From the NCBI GenBank assembly GCA_035265935.1, contig DATFOC010000055.1, positions 1-48,676 on the forward strand: 48,676 bases of DNA, in the 5' to 3' direction. A model generated the notes under the pieces. That model was not told where the DNA came from. It saw nothing but the letters and a program-made list of their open reading frames with translations, and did not search any database. This stretch comes from JACDAN01 sp035265935 (lineage in GTDB: Bacteria > Actinomycetota > Thermoleophilia > Gaiellales > Gaiellaceae). The position numbers were made by a program, and so were the translations under genes. Below, one piece after another: positions 7,729-15,858 of the stretch (positions are counted from its first letter, which is position 1; every line of letters begins with the position of its first letter).

Positions 7729-9064
7729 CGGCCCGCTCGCCGAGCTCTTCAGGGCAACGGAAGCGGCGCAGAAGCAGGCCGAGAAGGAGGGAAGGGCCGT
7801 TCCGGGCGAGCCGCTCGAGGAAACGGTCGAGCATCCGCCGCCCAAGCTCGAGGTCGCACCCGAGCCGGAGCGCGGGGAGTCGGCGCCGGAGCACCTCGAC
7901 CGGGTGCCGTCGGCCCCTGCCCGTCCCAGGCCGGCCGAGCCCGTCCAACCCCGCGAGCCGTCGCCGGACCGCGGGATCGCACGGCTTCTCGAGCCGCTGC
8001 CCGAGCCACCCCCGCGGCTGCATCGCGCTCCGCGCGCAGACTCTGCCTACCTCGCGGACATCAAGGTCGTGGGTGTCGGCGGGGCCGGGCTGAACGCGGT
8101 CAACCGGATGATCGACGCGGGCATCGCGGCTGTCGAGTTCGTCGCCGTCAACACCGATCTCCAGCAGCTCGCCCTCAGCGACGCGGAGGTGAAGATCCAC
8201 ATCGGGCGCGAGCTCACAGGCGGTCTCGGCTCCGGCGCGGAGCCGGACATCGGCCGCCGCGCAGCCGAGGAGGCCTACGACCAGGTCAAGCGGGCGCTTC
8301 GCGGCGCGGACATGGTCTTCGTCACCGCCGGCGAGGGCGGGGGGACCGGCTCGGGCGCAGCCCCGGTCGTCGCAAGCGTCGCGCGCGAGGTCGGTGCCTT
8401 GACCGTCGGCATCGTCACCATGCCGTTCCGCTTCGAGGGCACGAAGCGCCGATCGCAGGCGGAGGCGGGCGTTCACGCGCTCCGCGAGGCCTGCGACACG
8501 GTGGTCGTGATCCCGAACGAGCGCCTCCTCGAGGTGCTCGACAAGAGCACCTCGATGCTCGACGCCTTCAAGATCGCGGACGACGTGCTGCGGCAGGGCG
8601 TGCAGGGAATCTGCGATCTGATCACCGAGCCCGGGCTGATCAACGTCGATTTCGCCGACGTCCGCACGATCATGAAGGGCGCGGGCACAGCGCTGATGGG
8701 GATCGGTTTCGCGACCGGCGAGAATCGTGCCGTCGAGGCTGCCGAGCGCGCGCTGCGCTCACCGCTCGTCGACACCGAGCTCGTGAGCGCCAAGGGGATC
8801 CTGCTCTCGATCGCCGGTGGAAACGACCTGTCGCTGTACGAGGTCAACGAGGCGGCCGAGGTGATCAGGGCTGCGTCGACGGACGACACGAACATCATCT
8901 TCGGCGCGACCGTGGACGAGCGACTCGAAGGGCAGGTCTGGGTGACGGTGGTCGTGACCGGCGTGGGACAGAGGGGCGGATCGCGACCGTTCACGGCGCG
9001 CCCTGAGCAGTCGCCGACGCAGTCCGACGACCCACTCGAGCCGCCCTCGTTCCTCCAGAGCTGA
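7700..9064 (+). CDS. ftsZ: Tubulin-like cell division GTPase FtsZ with long N-terminal extension
   Basis: The start is set by AAGGAGG at 7687-7693, six bases before ATG 7700, inside the 3' end of the ParA-type gene. The protein has 454 residues. Residues 1 to about 118 are a Pro/Glu/Arg-rich extension beginning MARKRASMRDGPLAELFRAT, absent from ordinary FtsZ. The GTPase core follows: VVGVGGAGLNAVNRM, NTDLQQLALSDAEVK, the tubulin signature GGGTGSGAAP (Ser where FtsZ usually has Thr, as in tubulin), RFEGTKRR, and the T7 loop NVDFADVRTIM with its catalytic Asp. The C-terminal tail is short and ends PLEPPSFLQS, a weak match to the usual FtsZ tail peptide that binds FtsA, SepF or ZipA. No other dcw-cluster genes are nearby. 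Catalytic residues look complete, so it should polymerise. Confidence 0.93.
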   Translation: MARKRASMRDGPLAELFRATEAAQKQAEKEGRAVPGEPLEETVEHPPPKLEVAPEPERGESAPEHLDRVPSAPARPRPAEPVQPREPSPDRGIARLLEPLPEPPPRLHRAPRADSAYLADIKVVGVGGAGLNAVNRMIDAGIAAVEFVAVNTDLQQLALSDAEVKIHIGRELTGGLGSGAEPDIGRRAAEEAYDQVKRALRGADMVFVTAGEGGGTGSGAAPVVASVAREVGALTVGIVTMPFRFEGTKRRSQAEAGVHALREACDTVVVIPNERLLEVLDKSTSMLDAFKIADDVLRQGVQGICDLITEPGLINVDFADVRTIMKGAGTALMGIGFATGENRAVEAAERALRSPLVDTELVSAKGILLSIAGGNDLSLYEVNEAAEVIRAASTDDTNIIFGATVDERLEGQVWVTVVVTGVGQRGGSRPFTARPEQSPTQSDDPLEPPSFLQS

Positions 9065-9074
9065 TCGCCGCGCC

Positions 9075-10637
9075 GTGAGAGGCGCCATCGCAGCCGGGCA
9101 TCCGCTGACGGCGGAGGCCGGAGCGCGCATCCTCGCCGACGGCGGCAACGCGGTCGACGCCTGTCTTGGCGCCGCCTTCGTCTCCTGGGTGGCGGAGAGC
9201 ACACTGACAGGCCCAGGCGGCGGCGGTTTCCTGCTCGTCCACCGCGCGAAGGACGGCCATTCGCGCCTCCTGGACTTCTTCGTCTCGATTCCCGGGGCCG
9301 GCCTGGCAGACCCGATCAGCGAGATGGAGGCGATCGACATCGACTTTGACGACTCGAGCACGCAGGCGTTCGGTATCGGCGTCTCCTCGGTCGCTACGCC
9401 AGGCGTCGTCGCGGGGCTCGAGAGGGCACACCGCGCGTACGGGCGGGTGCCGTGGGCAACGCTCTTCGAGCCGGCGATCGCGACCGCCCGCGAGGGAGTC
9501 GTGATCACGCCCCAGCAGGGGTACCTGCACGCGATTCTCGACGTCATCCTGCGGCACACCGACTCCGGCAAAGCGATCTACGGGCCCGGCGGCGAGCGGC
9601 TGGAGGCGGGCGACCGGCTGGCGATGAACGACCTCGCCTCGACCATGGAGATCCTCGCCGAAGGAGGTGCTGAGGCCTTCTACGACGGCGTACTCGCTGA
9701 GCGCATCACGGACCGCATCCATGCGGGCGGCGGCCCGCTGACGAGGGACGACCTCCGCGGCTACCGCGTGATCTGGCGTCGTCCGATCACCGCCGAGTTC
9801 CTCGGACACCGATTTGTCTCGAACCCGCCGCCGTCCACCGGCGGAGTGCTCATTGCCTACGCCCTCCTGCTGCTCGACCGTGCCGGCCTCGGAGGTCAGC
9901 AAGGGAGCGCCGACGCGATCGCCCGGCTGGTCGGCGTCATGGGCGAGCAGGCGCTTGCGCGCGGACCGGGCTTCGCGCGCCAGCTCTACGGCGGCGGCCT
10001 GGCGCGCAGGCTCTACCACGAGGACCGGGTGTCCGAGGCAGCCGCACGCCTCCTCGAGCAGCGGCCGCCGATCATTCCGGAGCCGGCGGAGCCGTCGCGG
10101 ACGACCCAGATCTCGGTCGTCGACGCGGACGGCAACGCCGCTTCGCTGACGGCATCGACCGGGTCGGGCTCAGGCGTGGTCGTCCCGGGCACGGGGATCC
10201 ACCTGAACAACATGCTCGGCGAGCACCACCTGAACCTGGCGCGGCGGCGGCGTCGGCCGGGAGGTCGGCTGACGAGCATGATGGCGCCGTCGCTCGTCCT
10301 CCAGGACGGACGGCCGCGCCTCGTCGTCGGTAGCGCGGGCTCGGCCAGGCTCCGCGGCGCCATCCTCCAGATCGTCGTGAACACGGTCGGCCACGGGCTG
10401 CCCGTCGAGGAGGCGATCGGCGCGCCCCGTGTTCACCTGGACGACGGCCACGTCCACTGCGAGGGCGGTCATGATCCCGCCCAGCTGGACGAGCTCGAGC
10501 GCCGCGGCTACGACGTCGTCCGGTGGCGCCGCCGGAACCTCTACTTCGGCGGCGCCGCGGCCGTCGAGATGCGATCGGGCGGGACGCTCGCAGCGGCAGG
10601 CGACGCCCGTCGGGGAGGCCATGGGATCGTCTGCTGA
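9075..10637 (+). CDS. ggt: Gamma-glutamyltransferase (Ntn hydrolase)
   Basis: Transfers or hydrolyses the gamma-glutamyl group of glutathione-like compounds after autocatalytic self-cleavage. It begins at GTG 9075, ten bases after the ftsZ stop. Motifs in order: AEAGARILADGGNAVDACLGAAF, GPGGGGFLLVH, SVATPGVVAGLE, then at about residue 343 the cleavage/nucleophile threonine in RTTQISVVDADGN, followed by GSGVVVPGTGIHLNNMLGE. The length of 520 is normal for the family, but there is no obvious signal peptide, so a cytoplasmic location is likely. It overlaps the following acetyltransferase gene by 17 bases. In an actinobacterium the physiological substrate could be another gamma-glutamyl compound. 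Confidence 0.92.
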   Translation: MRGAIAAGHPLTAEAGARILADGGNAVDACLGAAFVSWVAESTLTGPGGGGFLLVHRAKDGHSRLLDFFVSIPGAGLADPISEMEAIDIDFDDSSTQAFGIGVSSVATPGVVAGLERAHRAYGRVPWATLFEPAIATAREGVVITPQQGYLHAILDVILRHTDSGKAIYGPGGERLEAGDRLAMNDLASTMEILAEGGAEAFYDGVLAERITDRIHAGGGPLTRDDLRGYRVIWRRPITAEFLGHRFVSNPPPSTGGVLIAYALLLLDRAGLGGQQGSADAIARLVGVMGEQALARGPGFARQLYGGGLARRLYHEDRVSEAAARLLEQRPPIIPEPAEPSRTTQISVVDADGNAASLTASTGSGSGVVVPGTGIHLNNMLGEHHLNLARRRRRPGGRLTSMMAPSLVLQDGRPRLVVGSAGSARLRGAILQIVVNTVGHGLPVEEAIGAPRVHLDDGHVHCEGGHDPAQLDELERRGYDVVRWRRRNLYFGGAAAVEMRSGGTLAAAGDARRGGHGIVC

Positions 10638-11142
10638 GCGGATCGTCGTCCGCAAGGCGCAGCCGGGGGACGCCGGAGCGCTTGTCGAGCTCGCCGAGGC
10701 CGTCGCCTCCGAGCCCGAGGGCTGGCTGATCTCCGACGGAACCTGGCGAACACCCGGCGAGGAGCGACGGTTCCTGCGCGCGCTGCGCCGATACGACGAC
10801 GCCGCCGTCTTCGTGGCCGAGCTCCCGGGGGACGGCATCGTGGGCAGGCTCTCGCTCGGCCGGGACCCGCATCCAGCGAGCAGGCACGTCGCCGACCTGG
10901 GTCTCATGGTCTCCGAGCGGCATCGCCGGCGCGGGATCGGAACGGCCCTGCTCCGGGAGGCCGAGGAGTGGGCGAGGACAGTCGGCGTCCGCAAGCTCGA
11001 GCTGCACGTCTTCCCACACAACGACGCGGCGATCCAGCTCTACGAGAGCTGCGGCTTCCGCCGAGAGGGCCTGCGGCGCGGCCATTACCGCCGCGGCGCG
11101 GAGTACCTCGACGCGGTGCTGATGGCGCTCGACGTCCACTAG
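10621..11142 (+). CDS. GNAT-family N-acetyltransferase
   Basis: I chose ATG 10621 (MGSSAERIVVRKAQPGDAG) because the GNAT fold begins there; the longer open frame is out-of-frame sequence within the transferase gene upstream. At 173 aa it has the usual length. The acetyl-CoA pyrophosphate-binding motif is RRRGIGTALLREAEEWA, followed by LELHVFPHNDAAIQLYESCGF, typical of RimI/ribosomal-protein or small-molecule acetyltransferases. The substrate is not evident. It overlaps the gamma-glutamyltransferase gene by 17 bases, which implies translational coupling. Its TAG stop is part of the putative -10 of the next gene. Confidence 0.88.
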   Translation: MGSSAERIVVRKAQPGDAGALVELAEAVASEPEGWLISDGTWRTPGEERRFLRALRRYDDAAVFVAELPGDGIVGRLSLGRDPHPASRHVADLGLMVSERHRRRGIGTALLREAEEWARTVGVRKLELHVFPHNDAAIQLYESCGFRREGLRRGHYRRGAEYLDAVLMALDVH

Positions 11143-11145
11143 ATT
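11140..11145 (+). promoter_or_regulatory. Putative -10 (TAGATT) of a leaderless promoter for the aminotransferase gene
   Basis: TAGATT begins with the TAG stop of the acetyltransferase gene and ends 6 bases before GTG 11152. Transcription starting about 7 bases after the -10 would begin at the start codon. Confidence 0.5.
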
Positions 11146-11151
11146 CAGCGA

Positions 11152-12288
11152 GTGGCCTCGCTCGCCCAGATCGCGGACAGCTTCTTCAAGCCGCCGGTTC
11201 GCGACCTCGTCCCCTATGAGCCCGGCAAGCCCGTCGAGGAAGTCCAGCGAGAGCTCGGCCTGGAGCGCGTGGTCAAGCTGGCGTCGAACGAAGGGCCGTT
11301 CGGGCCCTTCCCCGAGGCGATCGAGGCCCTGGCGGCCGCCGCGCCCGAGCTGAACCGCTATCCGGACGGGGGCGGCTACCGGCTTCGGGCGGCTCTCGCA
11401 GAGCGGCACGGCGTTCGCTTCGAGGAGGTCGCCCTCGGCGCCGGCGCCGACGGCGTCGTCGATGCGCTCGCGCAGATCTCGGTCGAGCCCGGCGACGAGA
11501 TCGTCTGCGGCTGGCCGAGCTTCCCCAGCTATGTGATCGGGGCAACCAAGCTCGGCGGCGTCGCACGGACGATCCCGCTCGTGGACGGACGCTACGACCT
11601 CGACGCGATGCTGGCCGCGGTCACCGATCGGACCAAGCTCGTCTTCGTTTGCCACCCGAACAATCCGACGGGGACGATGAACAGCCGAGCCGAGCTCGAC
11701 GGGTACTTCGAACACGTTCCAGCCCATGTCGTCACCGTCCTCGATCAGGCCTACTTCGAGTACGTCGACCACTCCGACTACGCCGACGGCATCGAGGAGT
11801 ATGTGAAGGCGGGCCAGAGGGCGATCGTCCTGCGCACCTTCTCGAAGATTTTCGGGCTCGCCGGGCTGCGCGTCGGCTACGGCATCGGCCCCGCGGAGCT
11901 GGTCATGGCGATCGGCAAGGTTCGGCGCGCGTTCGACATCACCTCGCCTGCCCAGGTCGCCGCCCTCGCCAGCCTCGCAGCGCCAGGCGCGCAGGACGAG
12001 CTGGAGCGGCGCCGGCGGGTGAACGCCGAAGGCCGGCCGGCGATCCTGGAGGCGCTCAGAGACCACGGCTTCGAGCCCCTCGAGCCGGCGGTTGCGAACT
12101 TCGTCTTCGCCCAGGTGGGCGACGACTCGCGCCCGCTCTTCGAACAGTTGCTGCGCGAGGGCGTGATCGTGCGGCCGACAGGCGGGTTCGGCGCTCCCGG
12201 CGCGATCCGCGTCACGGTCGGCACGCCCGACGAGAACGCGTTCTTCCGCGCCGCGCTCGGCCGCGTGACCGAACTCGCCCGGACTTAA
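11152..12288 (+). CDS. hisC: Histidinol-phosphate/aromatic aminotransferase, PLP fold type I
   Basis: Moves an amino group between L-glutamate and histidinol phosphate or an aromatic 2-oxo acid. Seen: VKLASNEGPFGPFPEA near the N-terminus, LNRYPDGGGYRLRAALA, FVCHPNNPTGT, VLDQAYFEY and the PLP-lysine motif TFSKIFGLAGLRVGYG (Lys about residue 232). The length of 378 fits HisC. No other his genes are near, so it may serve aromatic amino acid or secondary routes instead. GTG 11152 is preceded by a -10-like hexamer with no Shine-Dalgarno, suggesting a leaderless mRNA. Confidence 0.88.
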   Translation: MASLAQIADSFFKPPVRDLVPYEPGKPVEEVQRELGLERVVKLASNEGPFGPFPEAIEALAAAAPELNRYPDGGGYRLRAALAERHGVRFEEVALGAGADGVVDALAQISVEPGDEIVCGWPSFPSYVIGATKLGGVARTIPLVDGRYDLDAMLAAVTDRTKLVFVCHPNNPTGTMNSRAELDGYFEHVPAHVVTVLDQAYFEYVDHSDYADGIEEYVKAGQRAIVLRTFSKIFGLAGLRVGYGIGPAELVMAIGKVRRAFDITSPAQVAALASLAAPGAQDELERRRRVNAEGRPAILEALRDHGFEPLEPAVANFVFAQVGDDSRPLFEQLLREGVIVRPTGGFGAPGAIRVTVGTPDENAFFRAALGRVTELART

Positions 12289-12353
12289 CTCGATTGAGGG
12301 AATTTGCAGGCACTTTCGAACCTGCGCGTTACCGTTTGTTGTAGAGGAGAACA

Positions 12354-13610
12354 GTGCTGAACCGCCAGGTCACGCTCTTTCGGGAAGTCCAGAGCTTTCG
12401 CCTGCTCGCACTTGCCACGGTCGGCTCCGCCTTCGGCACCTGGCTCGCCTTCGTCGCGCTCACGATCGACGTCTACGACAGGACCGACTCCGCGGTCTGG
12501 GTCAGTGCGCTGCTGATCGCAGACTTCCTGCCTGCGATCGTGATCGGGATTGCCGCGTCGTCGCTCGTCGACCGGCTGCCGCGGCGCCGGCTGATGATCG
12601 CCTCCGACCTCGCGCGCGTCGCGATCTTCGCGGTGCTGCCGTTCGCGAATGGCCCCGCAGCCATCGTCGCGCTTGCCGCGTTGGCAGGCTTCGCGACCGG
12701 GTTCTTCCGCCCGGCCCTCTACGCAGGTCTCCCGAACCTGCTGCCCGACGAGGATCTTCCGCACGCGAACTCTCTGCTGCAGACGATCGAGAACGTCGCC
12801 TGGGCTCTCGGGCCCGTCCTGGGAGGCGTGCTCGTCGCCGCGAGGGGGGCCGATGCGGCGTACTGGATCAATTCCGTCACGTTCCTCGTCTCTGCCGGCT
12901 TGCTCGCGGGCATCCCGGACCGGTTGCTGCAGTCGGCCCAGGCGGTAGGGCGCGGCTACTGGCGCGATCTGACTGACGGCTTCAAGCTTGTCCGGGACTC
13001 GCGCGCACTCCTCACAGTCCTGGCAGCGTGGAACGTCGTGATGCTGGCGACCGCCGGTGCCAACGTCGCCGAGATCGTCCTCGCCAAGGAGACCTTCGAT
13101 GCCGGGGACTTCGGCTACGGCCTCCTCGTCGGTGTGACGGGTGTGGGCCTCGCGCTCGGGAGCCTGCTGGCCGGCTCGCAGCTGGAGCACCGGGCGCTTG
13201 CGACGGTCTACGCGACCTCGATCGGACTCGTCGCCGTCGGGATGGTCGGGGCGGCGGCTGCGCCGAACGTCTGGATTGCCGCGGTCTCGGTGGGGGTGGC
13301 CGGGACCGGCAACGGCGCCGCGGTCGTCTGCAATGCGCTCCTCGTCCAGCGGGGTGCGCCCGACGAGCTCCGCGGTCGCGTCTTCACGTTGCTCATGAGC
13401 TCCAACTACGTCGTGCTCGGAATCGGGATGATCGCAGCCGGACCGCTCACGAACGAGCTCGGCCCCCGGACCGTCTGGGCGATCGCCGGCGGGCTCGCGG
13501 CGGTCGCGGCGCTTGTCGGGCTTCTGCTCGCCCGCGGTGTCGCGACGAGAGCCCGACCGGCAGAGGCTCCGACCGCTGAGCCCGAGGCCGTCGAAACGGC
13601 CCGGCTCTAG
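12354..13610 (+). CDS. MFS transporter of the enterobactin-exporter/multidrug-efflux type
   Basis: A 418-residue integral membrane protein with about 12 hydrophobic helices. MFS features include LADFLP-type loops (ALLIADFLPAIVIGIAASSLVDRLPRRR, shown only in part: DRLPRRRLMI is the cytoplasmic loop 2-3 motif) and FFRPALYAGLPNLLPDEDL between helices 4 and 5, as in EntS-like MFS_3 proteins that export siderophores or drugs. GTG 12354 follows GAGGAG at 12342-12347 with good spacing, so this gene is translated with a leader, unlike several neighbours. The substrate is unknown. Its TAG stop forms part of the putative -10 of the following gene. Confidence 0.88.
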   Translation: MLNRQVTLFREVQSFRLLALATVGSAFGTWLAFVALTIDVYDRTDSAVWVSALLIADFLPAIVIGIAASSLVDRLPRRRLMIASDLARVAIFAVLPFANGPAAIVALAALAGFATGFFRPALYAGLPNLLPDEDLPHANSLLQTIENVAWALGPVLGGVLVAARGADAAYWINSVTFLVSAGLLAGIPDRLLQSAQAVGRGYWRDLTDGFKLVRDSRALLTVLAAWNVVMLATAGANVAEIVLAKETFDAGDFGYGLLVGVTGVGLALGSLLAGSQLEHRALATVYATSIGLVAVGMVGAAAAPNVWIAAVSVGVAGTGNGAAVVCNALLVQRGAPDELRGRVFTLLMSSNYVVLGIGMIAAGPLTNELGPRTVWAIAGGLAAVAALVGLLLARGVATRARPAEAPTAEPEAVETARL

Positions 13611-13613
13611 GCT
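13608..13613 (+). promoter_or_regulatory. Putative -10 (TAGGCT) of a leaderless promoter for meaB
   Basis: TAGGCT begins with the TAG stop of the MFS gene and ends 6 bases before GTG 13620. Confidence 0.5.
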
Positions 13614-13619
13614 TTCGGC

Positions 13620-14612
13620 GTGGCCGGGAGCAAGTGGACGCAGGAGCGCCTGCTCGAGGGGGTGCGGAGCGGAGACCGGCGCGCGCTGGCACGTGCGATC
13701 TCCCTGGTCGAGGACTCCGACCCGCTGGCCTACGACCTCGTCCGCGAGCTCTACCCGGACACGGGACAGGCATACGCGCTCGGCATCACGGGGCCGCCCG
13801 GCGTCGGGAAGTCAAGCCTGATCAGCGCGGTCGTCCGTCATGTCCGCGGCGACGAGCTGACGGTCGGCGTCATCTCGGTCGACCCGTCGAGCCCGTTCTC
13901 GAAAGGCGCGCTCCTCGGCGATCGCATTCGGCTCTCCGACCATTTCCTCGATCCGGGCGTCTTCATCCGCTCGATGGGGACGCGCGGGCACCTCGGCGGC
14001 CTCGCCGAGGCGACGCTGCAGGCGCTCCTCGTGCTCGATGCGGCGGGCCGCGATCTGATCTTCCTCGAAACGGTCGGCACTGGCCAGAGCGAGATCGAGG
14101 TGATCGGCGTCGCGGACACGGTGGTGCTCGTGCTCATGCCGGGCTCCGGCGACTCCGTCCAAGCGCTGAAGGCGGGGATCATGGAGATCCCGGACGTGAT
14201 CGTGGTCAACAAGAAGGACCACCCGGCCGCGAAGACGATGCTGAACGAAGTGCGCTCGATCCTCGCCCTCGACACGGAAAGCGACTGGAAGCCGCCGATC
14301 GTCCTCACCGAGGCCGTCACCGGCGAGGGGGTGCCCGAGCTGTGGGAAAAGATCGCCGGTCATCGGGCATACCTCGAGGCGGACGGCCTCCTTGACGCAC
14401 GGCGGCGCAAGAATCTGGCGGGCGAGGTTTTCACGGTCGCATCCGCCCGCGCCAAGACCCACCTGGAGCGGGCAGTGGCCGACGACCCGGAGCTGCGCCG
14501 CCTGCTCGACGAGGTGCAGCGGCGGGAGCTCGATCCCCTGACGGCGGTCCGGGAAATAATGGTGCGGGTGTTCAAGGTTGAAGCTGACGGAAATAGCCCC
14601 GACCGCAGCTGA
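13620..14612 (+). CDS. meaB: MeaB/ArgK-type G3E GTPase, methylmalonyl-CoA mutase chaperone
   Basis: MeaB loads and protects adenosylcobalamin in methylmalonyl-CoA mutase. The 330-residue protein has the P-loop GPPGVGKSSLI, VISVDPSSPFSKGALLGDRIR (switch region; only its start, VISVDPSSPF, is needed for recognition), SMGTRGHLGGLA, the Walker B-like LIFLETVGTGQSE, and VNKKDHPAAKT as the G4 base-recognition motif. All are diagnostic of the family. No mutase gene lies in the window. The 3' end overlaps the threonine ammonia-lyase gene by 35 bases, coupling a propionyl-CoA-producing route with a propionyl-CoA-consuming one. Confidence 0.93.
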   Translation: MAGSKWTQERLLEGVRSGDRRALARAISLVEDSDPLAYDLVRELYPDTGQAYALGITGPPGVGKSSLISAVVRHVRGDELTVGVISVDPSSPFSKGALLGDRIRLSDHFLDPGVFIRSMGTRGHLGGLAEATLQALLVLDAAGRDLIFLETVGTGQSEIEVIGVADTVVLVLMPGSGDSVQALKAGIMEIPDVIVVNKKDHPAAKTMLNEVRSILALDTESDWKPPIVLTEAVTGEGVPELWEKIAGHRAYLEADGLLDARRRKNLAGEVFTVASARAKTHLERAVADDPELRRLLDEVQRRELDPLTAVREIMVRVFKVEADGNSPDRS

Positions 14613-15753
14613 CATCCGCGACGCGCGCGAGCGGATCGCCGGCGTCGCCCGCGAGACGCCGGTGTACAGCTCCGAGACGTTGTCGCGCATCGCTGGCCGG
14701 GAGGTCTGGCTCAAAGCCGAGAACCTCCAGCGCACCGGCGCATTCAAGGTGCGCGGAGCCGTGAACCGGCTCTCCCTCCTCTCCGAGGCGGAGCGCGAGG
14801 CCGGCGTGGTCGCCGCGAGCGCCGGCAACCACGGCCAGGCGGTCGCGTGGGCGGCCCGCCAGGCCGGCGTCCAGGCACGGATCTTCGTCCCGCAGGACGC
14901 GCCGATGGCGAAGGTCGAGGCCTGCCGCACGTACGGGTCGGAGCTGATCCTCGAGGGAGAGCGGTTCGAAGACGCGATGGCGGCCGCCATGGCCGACGTG
15001 GAGGAGCGCGGCGCGACGTTCATCCACCCGTTCGAGGACCCGCAGGTCATCGCCGGCCAGGGGACGATCGGGCTCGAGCTCGCGGAGCAGGTGGCGCATG
15101 CCGAGACGGTCCTCATCCCGGTCGGCGGCGGAGGGCTGGCGTCGGGGATCGGGATCGCCCTCCGCGACCTCAGGCCCGACCTCCGCATCGTGGGTGTCCA
15201 GGCCGGCCTCTCTGGCTTCACGATCGCCGACGGGGTCTTCGTGAAGAAGCCGGGCGACCTGACGATGTCGATCCTCGACGACGTCCTCGACGACATGGTG
15301 GACATCGACGACGAGGCGATCAGCGAGGCGATCGTCCTCCTGCTCGAGCGCGCGAAGCTCGTGGTCGAGGGCGCGGGCGCCGTCGGCGTCGCCGCCCTGC
15401 TCGCCGGCAAGGTCGGCGGCTCCTCCGGCCCGGTTGCGATCGTCCTCTCGGGCGGGAACATCGACCCGTCGCTGCTGATCTCGGTCATGCGCCACGGTCT
15501 GACGGTCAGCGGCCGCTACCTCGTAGTCCGCACCCGTGTGCCGGACCGACCGGGCGAGCTGGTGCGGCTTCTGACCCTGATCGCTGAGGAGCGAGTGAAC
15601 GTCGTGTCGGTCGAGCACCACCGCGAGGGGATGGACGTGCCGGTCGCCCAGACCGAGATCGAGTTGACGCTGTTGACGCGCGACCAGGAGCACGTCGCCG
15701 TCCTGCTGGACGCGATGGCCTCGTGGGGCTACGAGGTCGAGCGCATCAAGTAG
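14578..15753 (+). CDS. ilvA: Threonine ammonia-lyase with C-terminal ACT domain
   Basis: Deaminates threonine to 2-oxobutanoate and ammonia using PLP. The only plausible in-frame start is TTG 14578, inside the 3' end of meaB. PLP lysine is about residue 57 in GAFKVRGAVNRL; ASAGNHGQAVAWAA and the phosphate loop PVGGGGLASGIG follow, and SGGNIDP is near the end of the catalytic domain. About 75 C-terminal residues after SGRYLVVRTRVPDRPGELVRLL form an ACT domain, likely for allosteric control. At 391 residues it matches catabolic/TdcB-like enzymes with a single ACT domain rather than long biosynthetic IlvA. Downstream 2-oxobutanoate can feed isoleucine or propionyl-CoA; the meaB overlap favours the latter. 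Confidence 0.92.
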   Translation: MKLTEIAPTAADIRDARERIAGVARETPVYSSETLSRIAGREVWLKAENLQRTGAFKVRGAVNRLSLLSEAEREAGVVAASAGNHGQAVAWAARQAGVQARIFVPQDAPMAKVEACRTYGSELILEGERFEDAMAAAMADVEERGATFIHPFEDPQVIAGQGTIGLELAEQVAHAETVLIPVGGGGLASGIGIALRDLRPDLRIVGVQAGLSGFTIADGVFVKKPGDLTMSILDDVLDDMVDIDDEAISEAIVLLLERAKLVVEGAGAVGVAALLAGKVGGSSGPVAIVLSGGNIDPSLLISVMRHGLTVSGRYLVVRTRVPDRPGELVRLLTLIAEERVNVVSVEHHREGMDVPVAQTEIELTLLTRDQEHVAVLLDAMASWGYEVERIK

Positions 15754-15846
15754 AGAAAGGAAGATTCGCGGCTCCGCGGCCGTCTAGTGCCTGAGGCCGG
15801 CGGACGGTTTGCGGCACCGAACGCCGGCCGGTTCTATCCCCGGTTC

Positions 15847-15852
15847 TAGACT
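15847..15852 (+). promoter_or_regulatory. Putative -10 (TAGACT) of a leaderless promoter
   Basis: TAGACT ends 6 bases before ATG 15859 of the cyclase/ATPase gene. The 105-base gap to ilvA lacks a Shine-Dalgarno sequence before this ATG. Confidence 0.5.
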
Positions 15853-15858
15853 CGACGC

